From Xanthomonas sp. XNM01 (lineage in GTDB: Bacteria > Pseudomonadota > Gammaproteobacteria > Xanthomonadales > Xanthomonadaceae): a stretch of 64,000 bases of DNA. Under the pieces are notes generated by a model, which was not told the DNA's origin, did not search any database, and saw nothing but the letters and a program-made list of their open reading frames with translations. Both the position numbers and the translations under genes were made by a program. Numbering within the stretch: position 1 is the first letter of the stretch; every line of letters starts with the position of its first letter. The DNA lies in contig NZ_JACVAP010000001.1 of assembly GCF_014851915.1 (NCBI RefSeq), forward strand, positions 1,054,001 to 1,118,000, written 5' to 3'. Of this stretch, positions 35,289 through 43,214 are shown one piece after another.

Positions 35289-35327
35289 GGGGCATGCACC
35301 ACTCCCCAAAGGGCGGTGACATGCCCC
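35289..35327 (-). promoter_or_regulatory. Leader hairpin of the helicase gene
   Basis: GGGGCATG...CATGCCCC with an inner CACC/GGTG pairing, 24-62 bases before the helicase ATG. A second hairpin ACCGGCC/GGCCGGT lies at about 35347-35373. Member of the recurring leader series. Confidence 0.55.
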
Positions 35328-35382
35328 AGGGGTAGGAAGGAAAGACCGGCCGGATTCGGGATCTGGCCGGTGATGACGACGA

Positions 35383-35682
35383 TCAGTACTCGCTGGGCAG
35401 CAGCACCGTGGTGACGCTGCGATCCCATTCGGTGATGACCCAGACCTTCAGGCTCGGGCCGACCTCGTAGGACGAAAACAGGCGGTCCTCTCCCGACTTC
35501 AGCGCGGCGTCGTTCTGGCGCCGGTCGCTGTCGTCGAGGTCGCCCCAGTCGGCGGACAGATGTCGCAACAGGTACGGTCGGGGATTGAGCTGGCCTTGTT
35601 GAACCAGGCTGGCGACGCCCGAGGTCATGACGACCTGGCCGGGGTTGAACCTGGGAAAAGCGTGCTGTGCAGGCATGGACAT
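35383..35682 (-). CDS. Small ICE protein, paralogue 1 of 3
   Basis: 99 residues. The core PRPYLLRHLSADWGDLD followed by RRQNDAALKSGEDRLFSSY and WVITEWDRSVTTVLLPSEY is shared in pattern with the next two genes: (P)YxxRHxxGDWGE, then a short Asn/Asp-x-Ala-Leu helix, then (V/I)xTExDxxxTxxLL. Soluble, no catalytic signature. AAGGAG precedes ATG 35682. Function unknown. Own leader hairpin TCGCCCC-GAT-GGGGCGA (35713-35729). Confidence 0.78.
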   Translation of the reverse strand: MSMPAQHAFPRFNPGQVVMTSGVASLVQQGQLNPRPYLLRHLSADWGDLDDSDRRQNDAALKSGEDRLFSSYEVGPSLKVWVITEWDRSVTTVLLPSEY

Positions 35683-35762
35683 GGAGATGGCTCCTTCAGA
35701 AAAAGAGGCACCTCGCCCCATCGGGGCGAAGTACCCCGGTGGGTTGAAGAAAAGACGCCGGA

Positions 35763-36068
35763 CTAGCGTTCGGTCGTCAGCAGGATGTGCGTAGCACTGC
35801 TGTCGGCTTCGGTGACCACGCAGATGCGCAGTTCCCGATGGACCAAGTACATGGATTCGAGCCGCTCGCCAGCTATCAGGGCAGTGTTGTTGGCTTGCCA
35901 TTCGTAGTCGGCGACTTCGCCCCAGTCGCCACGGGTATGGCGCTGGAAGTACGGCATGGGATCGAGGCGGCCTTCGCGCATCAGGCGATCGACGCCTTCG
36001 CTGAAGACCAGTGCCCCGATAGGAAACAGCAGAGTGCGGCGGTAGCCGTTGGGATGGACGGTAGCCAT
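35763..36068 (-). CDS. Small ICE protein, paralogue 2 of 3
   Basis: 101 residues: GALVFSEGVDRLMREGRLDP, PYFQRHTRGDWGEVADYEWQ, NNTALIAGERLESMY, VVTEADSSATHILLTTER. Clearly homologous in layout to its two neighbours, with the invariant RH-x3-DWG tract. Two tryptophans and the terminal TE-x-D strand suggest a compact single domain. GGAGCATCTCC precedes the ATG. Function unknown; the tandem triplication suggests dosage or diversification of a binding protein. Confidence 0.78.
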   Translation of the reverse strand: MATVHPNGYRRTLLFPIGALVFSEGVDRLMREGRLDPMPYFQRHTRGDWGEVADYEWQANNTALIAGERLESMYLVHRELRICVVTEADSSATHILLTTER

Positions 36069-36159
36069 GGAGATGCTCCTGCTCTATTGGCGGGAGCGAT
36101 CTCCCGATCGGGAATCGTTCCCGACAGGGTGAATGGATAGGTGATTTGCAACCGTCAGA

Positions 36160-36471
36160 TCAAGACTTTTCTTCCGGCAGTTGCACGACCGTGGTGCGCT
36201 GGTCGTCACTGGTGATGACGAGCAGGAACAGCCTCGGGGTGATCTTGAAACGCGAAGTCATGGGTGCCCCTTGTTCCAGCGCGACGTCGTTCATCTGGCA
36301 CTCGGCCTCACTGGCCTCGCCCCAGTCGCCGCGCACATGGCGCTGCACGTAGGGCAAAGGGTCGATGAGGCTTTTGCTTGCCAGCCAATGCACCTTCTCG
36401 CTCAGCTTGAGCGTGCCCAGTGCGAAGAGCGGTGGAACCTGGGGCTTGCGCCCCTGGAAGATGGACAGCAT
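36160..36471 (-). CDS. Small ICE protein, paralogue 3 of 3
   Basis: 103 residues: FALGTLKLSEKVHWLASKSL, PYVQRHVRGDWGEASEAECQ, MNDVALEQGAPMTSRFKI, VITSDDQRTTVVQLPEE. Same domain as the two genes downstream. The conserved RHVRGDWGE tract is the best diagnostic. AAGGAG precedes the ATG. Function unknown. Confidence 0.78.
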   Translation of the reverse strand: MLSIFQGRKPQVPPLFALGTLKLSEKVHWLASKSLIDPLPYVQRHVRGDWGEASEAECQMNDVALEQGAPMTSRFKITPRLFLLVITSDDQRTTVVQLPEEKS

Positions 36472-36522
36472 GGGGATACTCCTTGCAGGTGATGAAGAGC
36501 AGGCGGCAGGCCGCCTTCGAGG

Positions 36523-37632
36523 TCAGTGGATGGTGAGAACCTGTCCCAGCGTGGAAGAGCTGGGTGTGAGGTCCCAGGCACGAATCACCGGCACGAACTT
36601 GTCCGTCAGGATTCGGGTCTCGGCCAAAGAGCCGTCGTCGCGCTCGCGGTATTCCACGACGGAAGACTTCTGCTTGAACGTGTCGCCCTTGACGGCCAGG
36701 GTGCGGCCGGTGGGTGACTGCACGACACCGGAGATCGCGCCGGCCGCGAGGGCCAGTGCCAGGTGCCACTGGGACAAGGCGCGTGCCGGAGCACGCAAGG
36801 TCTGCTGGGTCGCGCCCAGATGGGTCTCGAACGCGGGCCACAGGCCTTTGAGGCGCCGCACTTCGTCGGCGAACTGATCCGGCTCCATGCTGATCCGGTA
36901 GAAATGCTCCGGCTCGGCCTGGGCCGTGGGGACCACATACGGCAGCAGCGTCCATTCGGGCGGCAGTTCGTCTGGCTCCAACTCGGCCAAGCCGATTTGC
37001 AGCAGCCGGGCGCGCGACGCTTTCACGTCATCGCCCGTCTGGTCGCGCTGCCGGACACGACGCCCGAACACCACGACTTGCTTGAACTGCTTGTCCACCG
37101 CTTGGAACACGGTCAGGTCCGCGAAATGGCGTGTCAGCCAGCCGACCATCTCCTGATCCAGCACGTAGGACGGCAGGATGAAGACCAGGATGCCGCCGTA
37201 CTGCAACAGGGGCAGCGTGCGCTGGTAGAACAGCTTTTCCAGACGGGCGCGGCCCTTGCCTTCATAGCCCAGGTTGCCGCTGGTGTCCCTTGCGAGATCG
37301 CCATAGGGCGGGTTGAGCCACAGGAGGCCGAAGGCCTGCCGCGAGATCATGGTGTCCATCAGGTCACCGTGGATGCAGTGATCGACCAGCAGCCGGGCGT
37401 GGGTGGCCCGCTCCTGATCGAACTCGACGGCATAGGCGCTGGTCAGCTCAGGCCCGAGGGCATGGGCGGCTTCGGCGATGGCAACGCCTTCGCCAGCGCA
37501 GGGATCACAAATGCACATGGGCCCATCGCTGGGCGCGAGCGCGCTGAGGGTTCTTTCGAGGGTGGCTTCGTCGGTCGGGTAGTACCCGTTCTTGGCGAAA
37601 TTCCGAGCGAGCCTGGGGAACATGAGTGCCAT
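36523..37632 (-). CDS. N6-adenine-type DNA methyltransferase (DUF6094-like)
   Basis: 369 residues. SAM-binding motif I CICDPCAGEGVAIAEAA near residue 36, the acidic VEFDQERA, and the catalytic motif IV WLNPPYGD near residue 95 (NPPY, amino-methyltransferase). C-terminal 200 residues lack a recognisable target-recognition domain. Fits DUF6094 methyltransferases found in ICE accessory regions; no restriction partner is adjacent. Start ATG 37630-37632 with CAGGAGA upstream. May protect the element against host restriction, which is inference. Confidence 0.82.
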   Translation of the reverse strand: MALMFPRLARNFAKNGYYPTDEATLERTLSALAPSDGPMCICDPCAGEGVAIAEAAHALGPELTSAYAVEFDQERATHARLLVDHCIHGDLMDTMISRQAFGLLWLNPPYGDLARDTSGNLGYEGKGRARLEKLFYQRTLPLLQYGGILVFILPSYVLDQEMVGWLTRHFADLTVFQAVDKQFKQVVVFGRRVRQRDQTGDDVKASRARLLQIGLAELEPDELPPEWTLLPYVVPTAQAEPEHFYRISMEPDQFADEVRRLKGLWPAFETHLGATQQTLRAPARALSQWHLALALAAGAISGVVQSPTGRTLAVKGDTFKQKSSVVEYRERDDGSLAETRILTDKFVPVIRAWDLTPSSSTLGQVLTIH

Positions 37633-37696
37633 GGGAAGTCTCCTGTCTGGCGGGGATGAAGGACGGAAGCACGCCAAGGCATGCCTCCGCGGTGGG

Positions 37697-38347
37697 TCAA
37701 ACCGATTCCACTTCCGGCGTCCAAATCCTGGCCGGATAGGGATAGGCGGTGAGCACGCCCTGGCGGATGAGGTCGCCCAGCGCGTCGGTGAGCGCGGGCA
37801 CGTCGATGGCGAGCCGGAACCCTTGCAGCGGCCCGAGGGCCATGCGCAGGGAGCACAGCATTTCGCGCTCGCGCAGCAGCGCCAGGACTGGCGATCGCCA
37901 GTGGTCCAGCAGCGGCAGCGGGCACGTGTCCTTGACCAGGTGCCACAGGCGTGACGTGGGATCGGCCGCGGAGCGCGGCAGCAGCGCCAAGGCGCTGGCC
38001 GAACTCTTGTCGGGCCGGATGCAGCGCCGGTCGAACAGCCAGAGATTGACCATCGAGCCGAACAGCGTGCGGCGATAGCTGCGGGTCAGGCGCTTTTCAA
38101 GGCGCTCGACCGAGCCGACGAACACAGGCAGCGAACCGCCCTGGTCGGTGACGACGTGGAACTGATCCAGGCCGTCCTCGCTGCGGCCCAGGGTGAGCCG
38201 CCCGATGAACTGCTGGATGGCGGTGTCGCGCGCCCAGACCGAGAGAAAGATCAAGTCGCCCTGGTCCCCGCAAACGCAGGCATCGGCCATGAGATCGCTG
38301 CATTCGTCGATGCGGTACAGGGGCTGGTCGGGTGAAATGGCAGGCAT
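37697..38347 (-). CDS. Hypothetical ICE protein (216 aa)
   Basis: 216 residues. Features visible: paired cysteines near the N-terminus (CSDLMADACVCGDQGD), an Arg-rich middle (LEKRLTRSYRRTLFGSMVNL) and the motif LLDHWRSPVLALLREREML. No known family recognised. Ribosome site GAGGAAA ahead of ATG 38347. Leader hairpin GGGGCA-GTGAA-TGCCCC at 38384-38400. Confidence 0.7.
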   Translation of the reverse strand: MPAISPDQPLYRIDECSDLMADACVCGDQGDLIFLSVWARDTAIQQFIGRLTLGRSEDGLDQFHVVTDQGGSLPVFVGSVERLEKRLTRSYRRTLFGSMVNLWLFDRRCIRPDKSSASALALLPRSAADPTSRLWHLVKDTCPLPLLDHWRSPVLALLREREMLCSLRMALGPLQGFRLAIDVPALTDALGDLIRQGVLTAYPYPARIWTPEVESV

Positions 38348-38458
38348 GGTGGTTTCCTCGATGTGAGGGGCGCACCGCCCGCAGGGGCAGTGAATGCCCC
38401 GTTAGGGATGAAAACGCGCAGCGCCAGGGCGAATGCCTCGGCTGCGTCGCAGGTGACG

Positions 38459-38800
38459 TCAGGCTTCCAGTTCGGTGAACGAACCATCGGCCTCATGCTT
38501 GACGACGCGATTGCCGACGTTCCCCGCGTAGTCCTTCTGGACCTCGGTGAACATGCTGCTCGGCACGTCGATGTGGAAATGGCCCAGGACCGCACGGTAG
38601 TAGTCCAGGCCGTGGCCGAACGGGTCTTCCTCGTGCAGGTTGCTGTACAGGAAATCCTCGTCCTCGACCTTCATGGCGCTGTCGATCAGCTCGGCAGGCT
38701 TGCGGATCGTCATGAAGAAATAGCGCAGCGGCCGATCCCAGCCGAGCATGACGGTGATGGGAAATCCCTTGTGATGGGTCTCGAAGTAGTGCTGGCTCAT
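38459..38800 (-). CDS. Hypothetical ICE protein (113 aa)
   Basis: 113 residues, acidic. N-terminal beta-type strand pattern KGFPITVMLGWDRPLRYFFM, then NLHEEDPFGHGLDYYRAVLG. Proteins with this beginning are common in this ICE class and are uncharacterised. AAGGA ribosome site. A strong leader hairpin at about 38829-38864. Confidence 0.72.
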   Translation of the reverse strand: MSQHYFETHHKGFPITVMLGWDRPLRYFFMTIRKPAELIDSAMKVEDEDFLYSNLHEEDPFGHGLDYYRAVLGHFHIDVPSSMFTEVQKDYAGNVGNRVVKHEADGSFTELEA

Positions 38801-38876
38801 GGTGGTGTCCTTGGATGAGCTGGAACAGCACCGCCCGCATGGGCAAGTGCTGCCCTGGCGGGTGGGAGGAAGAGAT

Positions 38877-39266
38877 TCAGGCCTCGGCGGATGCCGGGTT
38901 CAGATGCCGATGTGCGTGGTAGGTGCGAACGCCTGCACGCCAGGCTGCAGACTGCTCCGGTGCGAGATCCAGATAGGACAGCGGGCACGAGTAGTGGTAC
39001 GGGTGCATGGATTCGTCCAGCGGCTTGTAGCCCCACTGGCCGCCGCTGCATTCGAGCAGATCGCATCGGATGTAGCGCAGGGACTGACCCGGCGAGAGAT
39101 CACGATGCACGCCTTCGACCTTGGCGGTCATTTCGACCACGGACCACAGCACGTTGCCGCGCAGGGTGTGGGCGATGACCTTCGCGCTGACGCGCTCGGT
39201 CTCCTGGGGTGCGACCAGTTCCGCGATCAGTTCAGATCGCGCTTGGGAAGAGAAGTACCAGCCCAT
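38877..39266 (-). CDS. Hypothetical ICE protein (129 aa)
   Basis: 129 residues, starting MGWYFSSQARSELIAELVAP; a beta-rich core LRGNVLWSVVEMTAKVEG and a Cys/Trp-rich part YIRCDLLECSGGQWGYKPLD follow, ending with a YHYSCPLSYLDLAP segment. The conserved GWGYK-like tract and clustered cysteines suggest a small metal- or nucleic-acid-binding protein; no family recognised. CAGGAGG ribosome site. Leader hairpin at 39300-39326. Confidence 0.72.
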   Translation of the reverse strand: MGWYFSSQARSELIAELVAPQETERVSAKVIAHTLRGNVLWSVVEMTAKVEGVHRDLSPGQSLRYIRCDLLECSGGQWGYKPLDESMHPYHYSCPLSYLDLAPEQSAAWRAGVRTYHAHRHLNPASAEA

Positions 39267-39365
39267 GAGAGGCCTCCTGGAAAGTGGAGCCGGAGGCCTC
39301 CCCGTGGGGAAGACCCCCGGCGGGTGATGGAATGCCGCGTGTGCGGCGATGGAACTCAGTGCGGA

Positions 39366-39689
39366 CTAGGAACCGCAACCGGCTGGGCAACAGCCGAGGG
39401 TGATTCCGTGCGAGCAGCAGCCCTCTTCGGCGAGCCACTCCTGCGTTTCCTGCCTTTCGGCAGGTGTTGCGTAGTCCCATTCCTGGGCGGCGATTTCCAG
39501 GGCATGAGCGCGCTGGCTTTCGGGCAACCGACTGACTTGCGCGTCGATCTCGGAACTGAAAAGCGTGACCCAGTGCTCCCAGGACAGGCCGCAACCACGC
39601 TGGGCGTGGTCGGCGGCCGTCTTGCAGACAGCCTGCCATGCGGATTCGTCCAGCGTGGAACGGGGGGTATCGCAAGCGATGGTGGACAT
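39366..39689 (-). CDS. Hypothetical ICE protein (107 aa), Cys-rich tail
   Basis: 107 residues. Helical body (AWQAVCKTAADHAQRGCGLS; WEHWVTLFSSEIDAQVSRLP) and a cysteine-rich C-terminus GCCSHGITLGCCPAGCGS. GGAGG ribosome site 8 bases before ATG 39689. Family unknown. The frameshifted DUF3275 frame upstream reads across this gene on the same strand in another frame. Confidence 0.7.
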   Translation of the reverse strand: MSTIACDTPRSTLDESAWQAVCKTAADHAQRGCGLSWEHWVTLFSSEIDAQVSRLPESQRAHALEIAAQEWDYATPAERQETQEWLAEEGCCSHGITLGCCPAGCGS

Positions 39690-39721
39690 GACGAAGACCT
39701 CCAAAAAAAGCCGAGGCCTCT

Positions 39722-39748
39722 CCCGCGTGGGGAAAGGACCCCGGCGGG
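39722..39748 (-). promoter_or_regulatory. Leader hairpin of the 107-aa gene
   Basis: Nested hairpin CCCGC-x-GGGG-loop-CCCC-xx-GCGGG, followed on the minus strand by GGCTTTTTTT and then the ribosome site. Nearly the same sequence stands before the 129-aa gene (39300-39326), showing recent copying of the leader. Confidence 0.6.
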
Positions 39749-39782
39749 TGGATGAAGAGCACCGCGGATGCGGCGTCTGCGA

Positions 39783-40470
39783 TCACGCAGGTTGCAGTTG
39801 GCTCCACTCCTGCGTCTTGAAGTCCAGCGCGTAGCCCATTTCGCCCAGGCGGGCGATCTGCGCACGCAAGGCGCGACGGTCGATGGTCGATGGTCGAATC
39901 CAGTTTTACGGACTCGCCCAGCGGCCACAGGATGCCGAACAGCGCGGCGTCGTCGTCTTCGGCGCTGCCGGTGGCAGCCGCCGCCGCGGACGTCGGCGCA
40001 TCCACTCCGAAAGGCGTGGTATCGACCAGCGGGTCCGCGGATGCCTGCACGGGGGCGGGCTTGGCGGGCCTGGATGCCTTGGAAGGCTTGGCCGGCGTTG
40101 CCGCTGGCTGCGCCCCCAGTTCTTCATCGAGCGGATCGACTTCCTGCGTGGCGAAGCTGCGGGCCTCGTCACGGCTCAGTTTGTCGGTTTCGTTGAGCGT
40201 CATCCCGTCCAGGCTGGCACGGACTTCAAACCGCGCGCCACCTGCGACCGGATAGGACTTGGCGAAGATGTAGCGGATGACGAATTCCCCCTCGTACTTG
40301 CCTTCGGGGTATTGCTCCAGTTCCGCGTCCTTGACGGCGAACTCGCCGATGGGAGTGGTCAGGCGACCGACCGTGAACGGGCCGTTCTTGCCGCGGATGG
40401 TCCGCAACGTGAGCTGGCCCGGGACGACGATGGGCAGGACTGATCTCTCGGGTGCCGATGTGGCTGCCAT
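39783..40470 (-). pseudogene. DUF3275 family protein, frameshifted by a 7-bp tandem duplication
   Basis: The first 193 codons are a normal DUF3275 protein (start MAATSAPERSVLPIVVPGQL; LTLRTIRGKNGPFTVGRLTT; acidic FGILWPLGESVKLDSTID near the end). At 39878-39897 the unit GGTCGAT occurs 2.9 times. Removing one unit restores RRALRAQIARLGEMGYALDF and a stop at 39783, the expected 226-residue protein. As it stands, translation leaves the frame after DSTID and reads about 220 wrong residues to 39232. Ribosome site AAGGAG; ATG 40468-40470. Partial function of the N-terminal domain is possible. Confidence 0.8.
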
Positions 40471-40490
40471 GATGGTTCTCCTTGGGAAAT

Positions 40491-40520
40491 AGGAAAAAGG
40501 CAAGGCCCCGTGAGGGGCCA
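40491..40520 (-). terminator. Rho-independent terminator
   Basis: Minus strand GGCCCC-TCAC-GGGGCC then TTGCCTTTTTCC, directly after the STY4534 gene and directly before the DUF3275 gene, so it could terminate one and act as leader of the other. Confidence 0.75.
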
Positions 40521-40527
40521 TGCCGGA

Positions 40528-41445
40528 TCAGAACGAAGCAGCCAATGCCGGCTCCTGCTCCTCGACTTCACCTGCGGGCTCGCGCTCGGCGGGCTCGACG
40601 GGCTGGTCGGCAGCGGTGTCGGCGGCAACCTCGGCTTCGGGCGCGGGTGCGTCCTCGGCTTGCGGCGCCTCGGCTTGCGCCTGGCTCGTCGGATAGACCT
40701 GGGTGCCGTCGATCTTGATCAGACCGATGTGGACGAGCGTCGCTTCGAGGCTTGCTCCCGGTTCCCCGGCGCGCTCGCCCTTGGTGCGGATGTACGGATC
40801 GATCTTCATGTCGTTCAGACGGAAGGCGATCAGCACCTTGCGGTCCCCTTCGATGGCCTGCACGCACCGGCGAACCAGGTGCTCGGCTTCAGGGGTGGCG
40901 ACGATGGTGTCGAAGTACCGATATTCCGGTTCACCGACAGGTCCGGCCAGCGCCGCGACGCAGCACGACAGGAACGGATCGCCATCCTTGGGGGAGACGT
41001 CCTTCGGACGGCTGAGGTAGCCGATGCCGCGGGTGATCAGCTCGTGCTGCTTGATCGAGGCCAGTTCGGCCCGGTCAAGCGGCTCGGCCTTGAGCAGCCG
41101 TGCCTTGAGCGTCGCGCCGGCCTCGCCCTTGTGCTCACCCTTGTCGCGGATGTACGCATCGCCCCAGAGGTCTCCGAGGCGGAAGCGCACCAGCGGGCGC
41201 TGCTTGGGATCGTCAACGCCGATGTAGCGCTCGACCAGCTTCTTGGCATCCGCACCGGACACCTTGACGTCGAAGTAGCGGTAGCCGGGGTCCTTGGCAG
41301 AACCGACCAGCGCGGCGATGGTGCATGCCAGGAAGGGCTGCGCACGGCGGCCGCCCCGGACGGGAACCTCGCGGACGCGCTGGATGTAGCCGATGCCCGA
41401 GGTGTGGAGGTCGAAATACGATTTCTCGTTGGACGTGGTGTTCAT
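40528..41445 (-). CDS. STY4534 family (DUF3577) ICE replication protein, internally duplicated
   Basis: 305 residues. Two homologous halves: GIGYIQRVREVPV-...-FLACTIAALVGSAKDPGYRYFD near residue 17 and GIGYLSRPKDVSP-...-FLSCCVAALAGPVGEPEYRYFD near residue 140, each continuing with a (V/A)FRL-DxxxDxYIR(D/T)KGE tract. An acidic Ala/Glu-rich tail follows. Annotated in related elements as an ICE replication protein; beta-rich and SSB-like in appearance. ATG 41443-41445 with GGAGATTCACC. The transcript carries the extended three-hairpin leader. Confidence 0.83.
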   Translation of the reverse strand: MNTTSNEKSYFDLHTSGIGYIQRVREVPVRGGRRAQPFLACTIAALVGSAKDPGYRYFDVKVSGADAKKLVERYIGVDDPKQRPLVRFRLGDLWGDAYIRDKGEHKGEAGATLKARLLKAEPLDRAELASIKQHELITRGIGYLSRPKDVSPKDGDPFLSCCVAALAGPVGEPEYRYFDTIVATPEAEHLVRRCVQAIEGDRKVLIAFRLNDMKIDPYIRTKGERAGEPGASLEATLVHIGLIKIDGTQVYPTSQAQAEAPQAEDAPAPEAEVAADTAADQPVEPAEREPAGEVEEQEPALAASF

Positions 41446-41597
41446 GGTGAATCTCCATAGGGATGAAGCGGAGACACACCGGCCCACGCATGCGGGGAAA
41501 GGTGCGTAACCCCGCGATGGGTTGATAAGGCGAAAGCATCCGCCACCAGAGACTGGTGGCCGCTCGCGGATGGATGCGGTGCGAGCTGGCTCGGTCA

Positions 41598-41672
41598 CGC
41601 AGTGGGAACTGCGCGGCAACCTCGAAGACCGATGGTTGCCTGGCATGTCGCTGACAACGTCAGCAGGCATGG
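41598..41672 (-). ncRNA. Three-hairpin leader element, copy A (before the STY4534 gene)
   Basis: Stems: CGCAGT/ACTGCG (41598-41613), GGCAACC/GGTTGCC (41615-41640), GCTGAC/GTCAGC inside CATG/CATG (41644-41671). The same three-stem order occurs at 44577, 51151 and 52046 with different bases in the stems, i.e. compensatory changes. Lies 150-230 bases before the ATG, between the XF1762 gene and the STY4534 gene. Orientation follows the downstream gene. Probably a structured 5' leader RNA. Confidence 0.65.
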
Positions 41673-41708
41673 GGTCAGCATGGCCGGGCCTCGCGCGCGC
41701 GGCAGCAA

Positions 41709-42218
41709 TCAATCGGCATCCGGGTGTTTCCCTTTGTCCGCGCCGCCTGGCGCCTGCCACAGGCACTTGCGGCCGCGCAGGTGGTCGGGGGTGCCGGCTC
41801 GGGGACGGCTGGGGCGGTTCCAGGCGCCGCCGCCGCGCATACCGAGCAGCCGCCAACCGGCGGCGCGCAGGCTGGCACCGCCTTCCTCGGGCAAGGTGTA
41901 GGTGATCAGGCGTGTGTAGCCCAAGGCCTTGGCCGCCTTCCACGCTGCACCGTATAGCTTGCTGCAGGCGTTCGGTGCGCCATCGGTGCAGACGCGGGTG
42001 ACTTCGAGCGTCCAGCCGTCATCCAGGTGGCGGGCGACCGGGCGGCCGACGATGGCCACACCGCAGATGGCATCGTTGCCGGACAGCGCAACGGCCAAGG
42101 CGAACTTCGCGCCCTGAACTGGCCGGTGGTGGCGGTGGTGCTCCTGCACGAAGGCATTGGCACGGCGCAAGGACACCGGAAGTAGTCGCAGCGATGGGGA
42201 GGGCGATTGCCCGTCCAT
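41709..42218 (-). CDS. XF1762 family GNAT-like protein
   Basis: 169 residues. Matches the XF1762 group: ANAFVQEHHRHHRPVQGAKF near residue 20, AICGVAIVGRPVARHLDDGW, LEVTRVCTDGAPNACSKLYG near 71 and LGYTRLITYTLPEEGGASLR near 100, a GNAT acetyltransferase-like fold. Starts 5 bases after the PP-loop gene, so the pair is probably translated together. The acceptor substrate is unknown; the family occurs in phages and ICEs beside nucleic-acid modification genes. Confidence 0.82.
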   Translation of the reverse strand: MDGQSPSPSLRLLPVSLRRANAFVQEHHRHHRPVQGAKFALAVALSGNDAICGVAIVGRPVARHLDDGWTLEVTRVCTDGAPNACSKLYGAAWKAAKALGYTRLITYTLPEEGGASLRAAGWRLLGMRGGGAWNRPSRPRAGTPDHLRGRKCLWQAPGGADKGKHPDAD

Positions 42219-42223
42219 GGCCG

Positions 42224-43066
42224 TCAATCGCCGCAGAAGCAGGCGATCGATTCCTCGGCGGCGTCGAACAGATCGCCCTGGTCGGCGGCGAAGCGTGCCA
42301 GCTCGGCGTAGCTGGGGCCATCGGCGCGGAACCGGGCACCGCTGGGTTTGCTCGCCAGGTTCAGCGATTCCATGCGAATCCACCACACGGCGGCCTCGGG
42401 CCGGGCCTTGATGAGGGCCAGGCGCTGCCCGCGCGGTTTGAGGAAACACAGGTCGCAGTTGCCTTCGAGCGTGCGCCCGTTCACCGTCAGCAGGTCGAGG
42501 TCGAACGCTTGCGCCTGCCAGAAGGCGCCCACGTCGCGCACGGTGACGCCGGCATCCGCCAGCGGCATGCACATCGTCTCGTGGGTCGATTCGGTGGAAT
42601 GGCCGCGTGCGCGAATCTTGGCGACGCGGCGCTGCTCGTCGGCGCGGATGCCAATCATCTGGTCCCAGTCGGTCCACCCCAGATGCCGCAGGTAGCGGTG
42701 CATCGGGCGGATCTTGAGGCTGGTCGTGCAGCCGCGCGCGACGGGATTGGGCAGGTACTGGCGCTTGCGGATCAGCGCCTCGAACGGCTCGCCCTGGCGG
42801 CTGGCCTGATCGAAGTCCACCAGCGTGAAGCCTGGCTCCGTGGGCAGGTATTCCAGCCAGCGTATCGGCACCTGCCAGTGCGCGGCGCAGTTGCGCACAA
42901 AGCGCAGGGTCGCTTCTACCTCCTTGCCGGTGTTGGCGAAGCAGACCACGGTGTCGGCAGGCAGGCCGCCATTGGCCTGCAACACGCGCCAGAGCATGTA
43001 GGCGCTGGTGCGTCCGCCCGAGAAGCTGATGCAGGTCGGTTGGGTGATCTTGAACGGGTCGTGCAT
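42224..43066 (-). CDS. PP-loop ATP pyrophosphatase / PAPS reductase family protein
   Basis: 280 residues. The PP-loop SFSGGRTSAYML (residues 14-25) binds and adenylates substrates; VVCFANTGKEVEATLRFV near residue 40 is the second family motif. Two cysteine groups follow (GNCDLCFLKPRGQ near 205; CFCGD at the extreme C-terminus), which could hold an iron-sulfur cluster or pass sulfur. Related to PAPS reductase, DndC and tRNA-thiolation enzymes. No Dnd partners are nearby, so the substrate is open. ATG 43064-43066 gives the conserved start. Confidence 0.85.
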   Translation of the reverse strand: MHDPFKITQPTCISFSGGRTSAYMLWRVLQANGGLPADTVVCFANTGKEVEATLRFVRNCAAHWQVPIRWLEYLPTEPGFTLVDFDQASRQGEPFEALIRKRQYLPNPVARGCTTSLKIRPMHRYLRHLGWTDWDQMIGIRADEQRRVAKIRARGHSTESTHETMCMPLADAGVTVRDVGAFWQAQAFDLDLLTVNGRTLEGNCDLCFLKPRGQRLALIKARPEAAVWWIRMESLNLASKPSGARFRADGPSYAELARFAADQGDLFDAAEESIACFCGD

Positions 43067-43160
43067 GCGGTCGTCTCCGTGGGTAGGTCGGCGGGCGGGC
43101 CGACGCGGCGGGCCATGGCGGCCGGAGACGAGCACGCACGCGGCGAAGGCCGCAGTGCGG

Positions 43161-43188
43161 AAAAAAGGAAGCCCCCAGGAAGGGGGCC
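43161..43188 (-). terminator. Rho-independent terminator
   Basis: Minus strand GCCCCC-TTCCT-GGGGGC then TTCCTTTTTT, 27 bases after the DUF3085 gene. It separates that gene from the PP-loop gene. Confidence 0.8.
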
Positions 43189-43214
43189 GTGAGGGGATGG
43201 TGGTAGTCGTCGCG

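Noticed and set aside
39232-39877. Long C-terminal extension of the DUF3275 frame
   Set aside because: Created by the 7-bp duplication; the translation is out of the conserved frame and crosses another gene.
42219-43139. Single 476-residue gene including the XF1762 protein
   Set aside because: The upstream part is an out-of-frame reading of the PP-loop gene; the XF1762 family begins at 42218.
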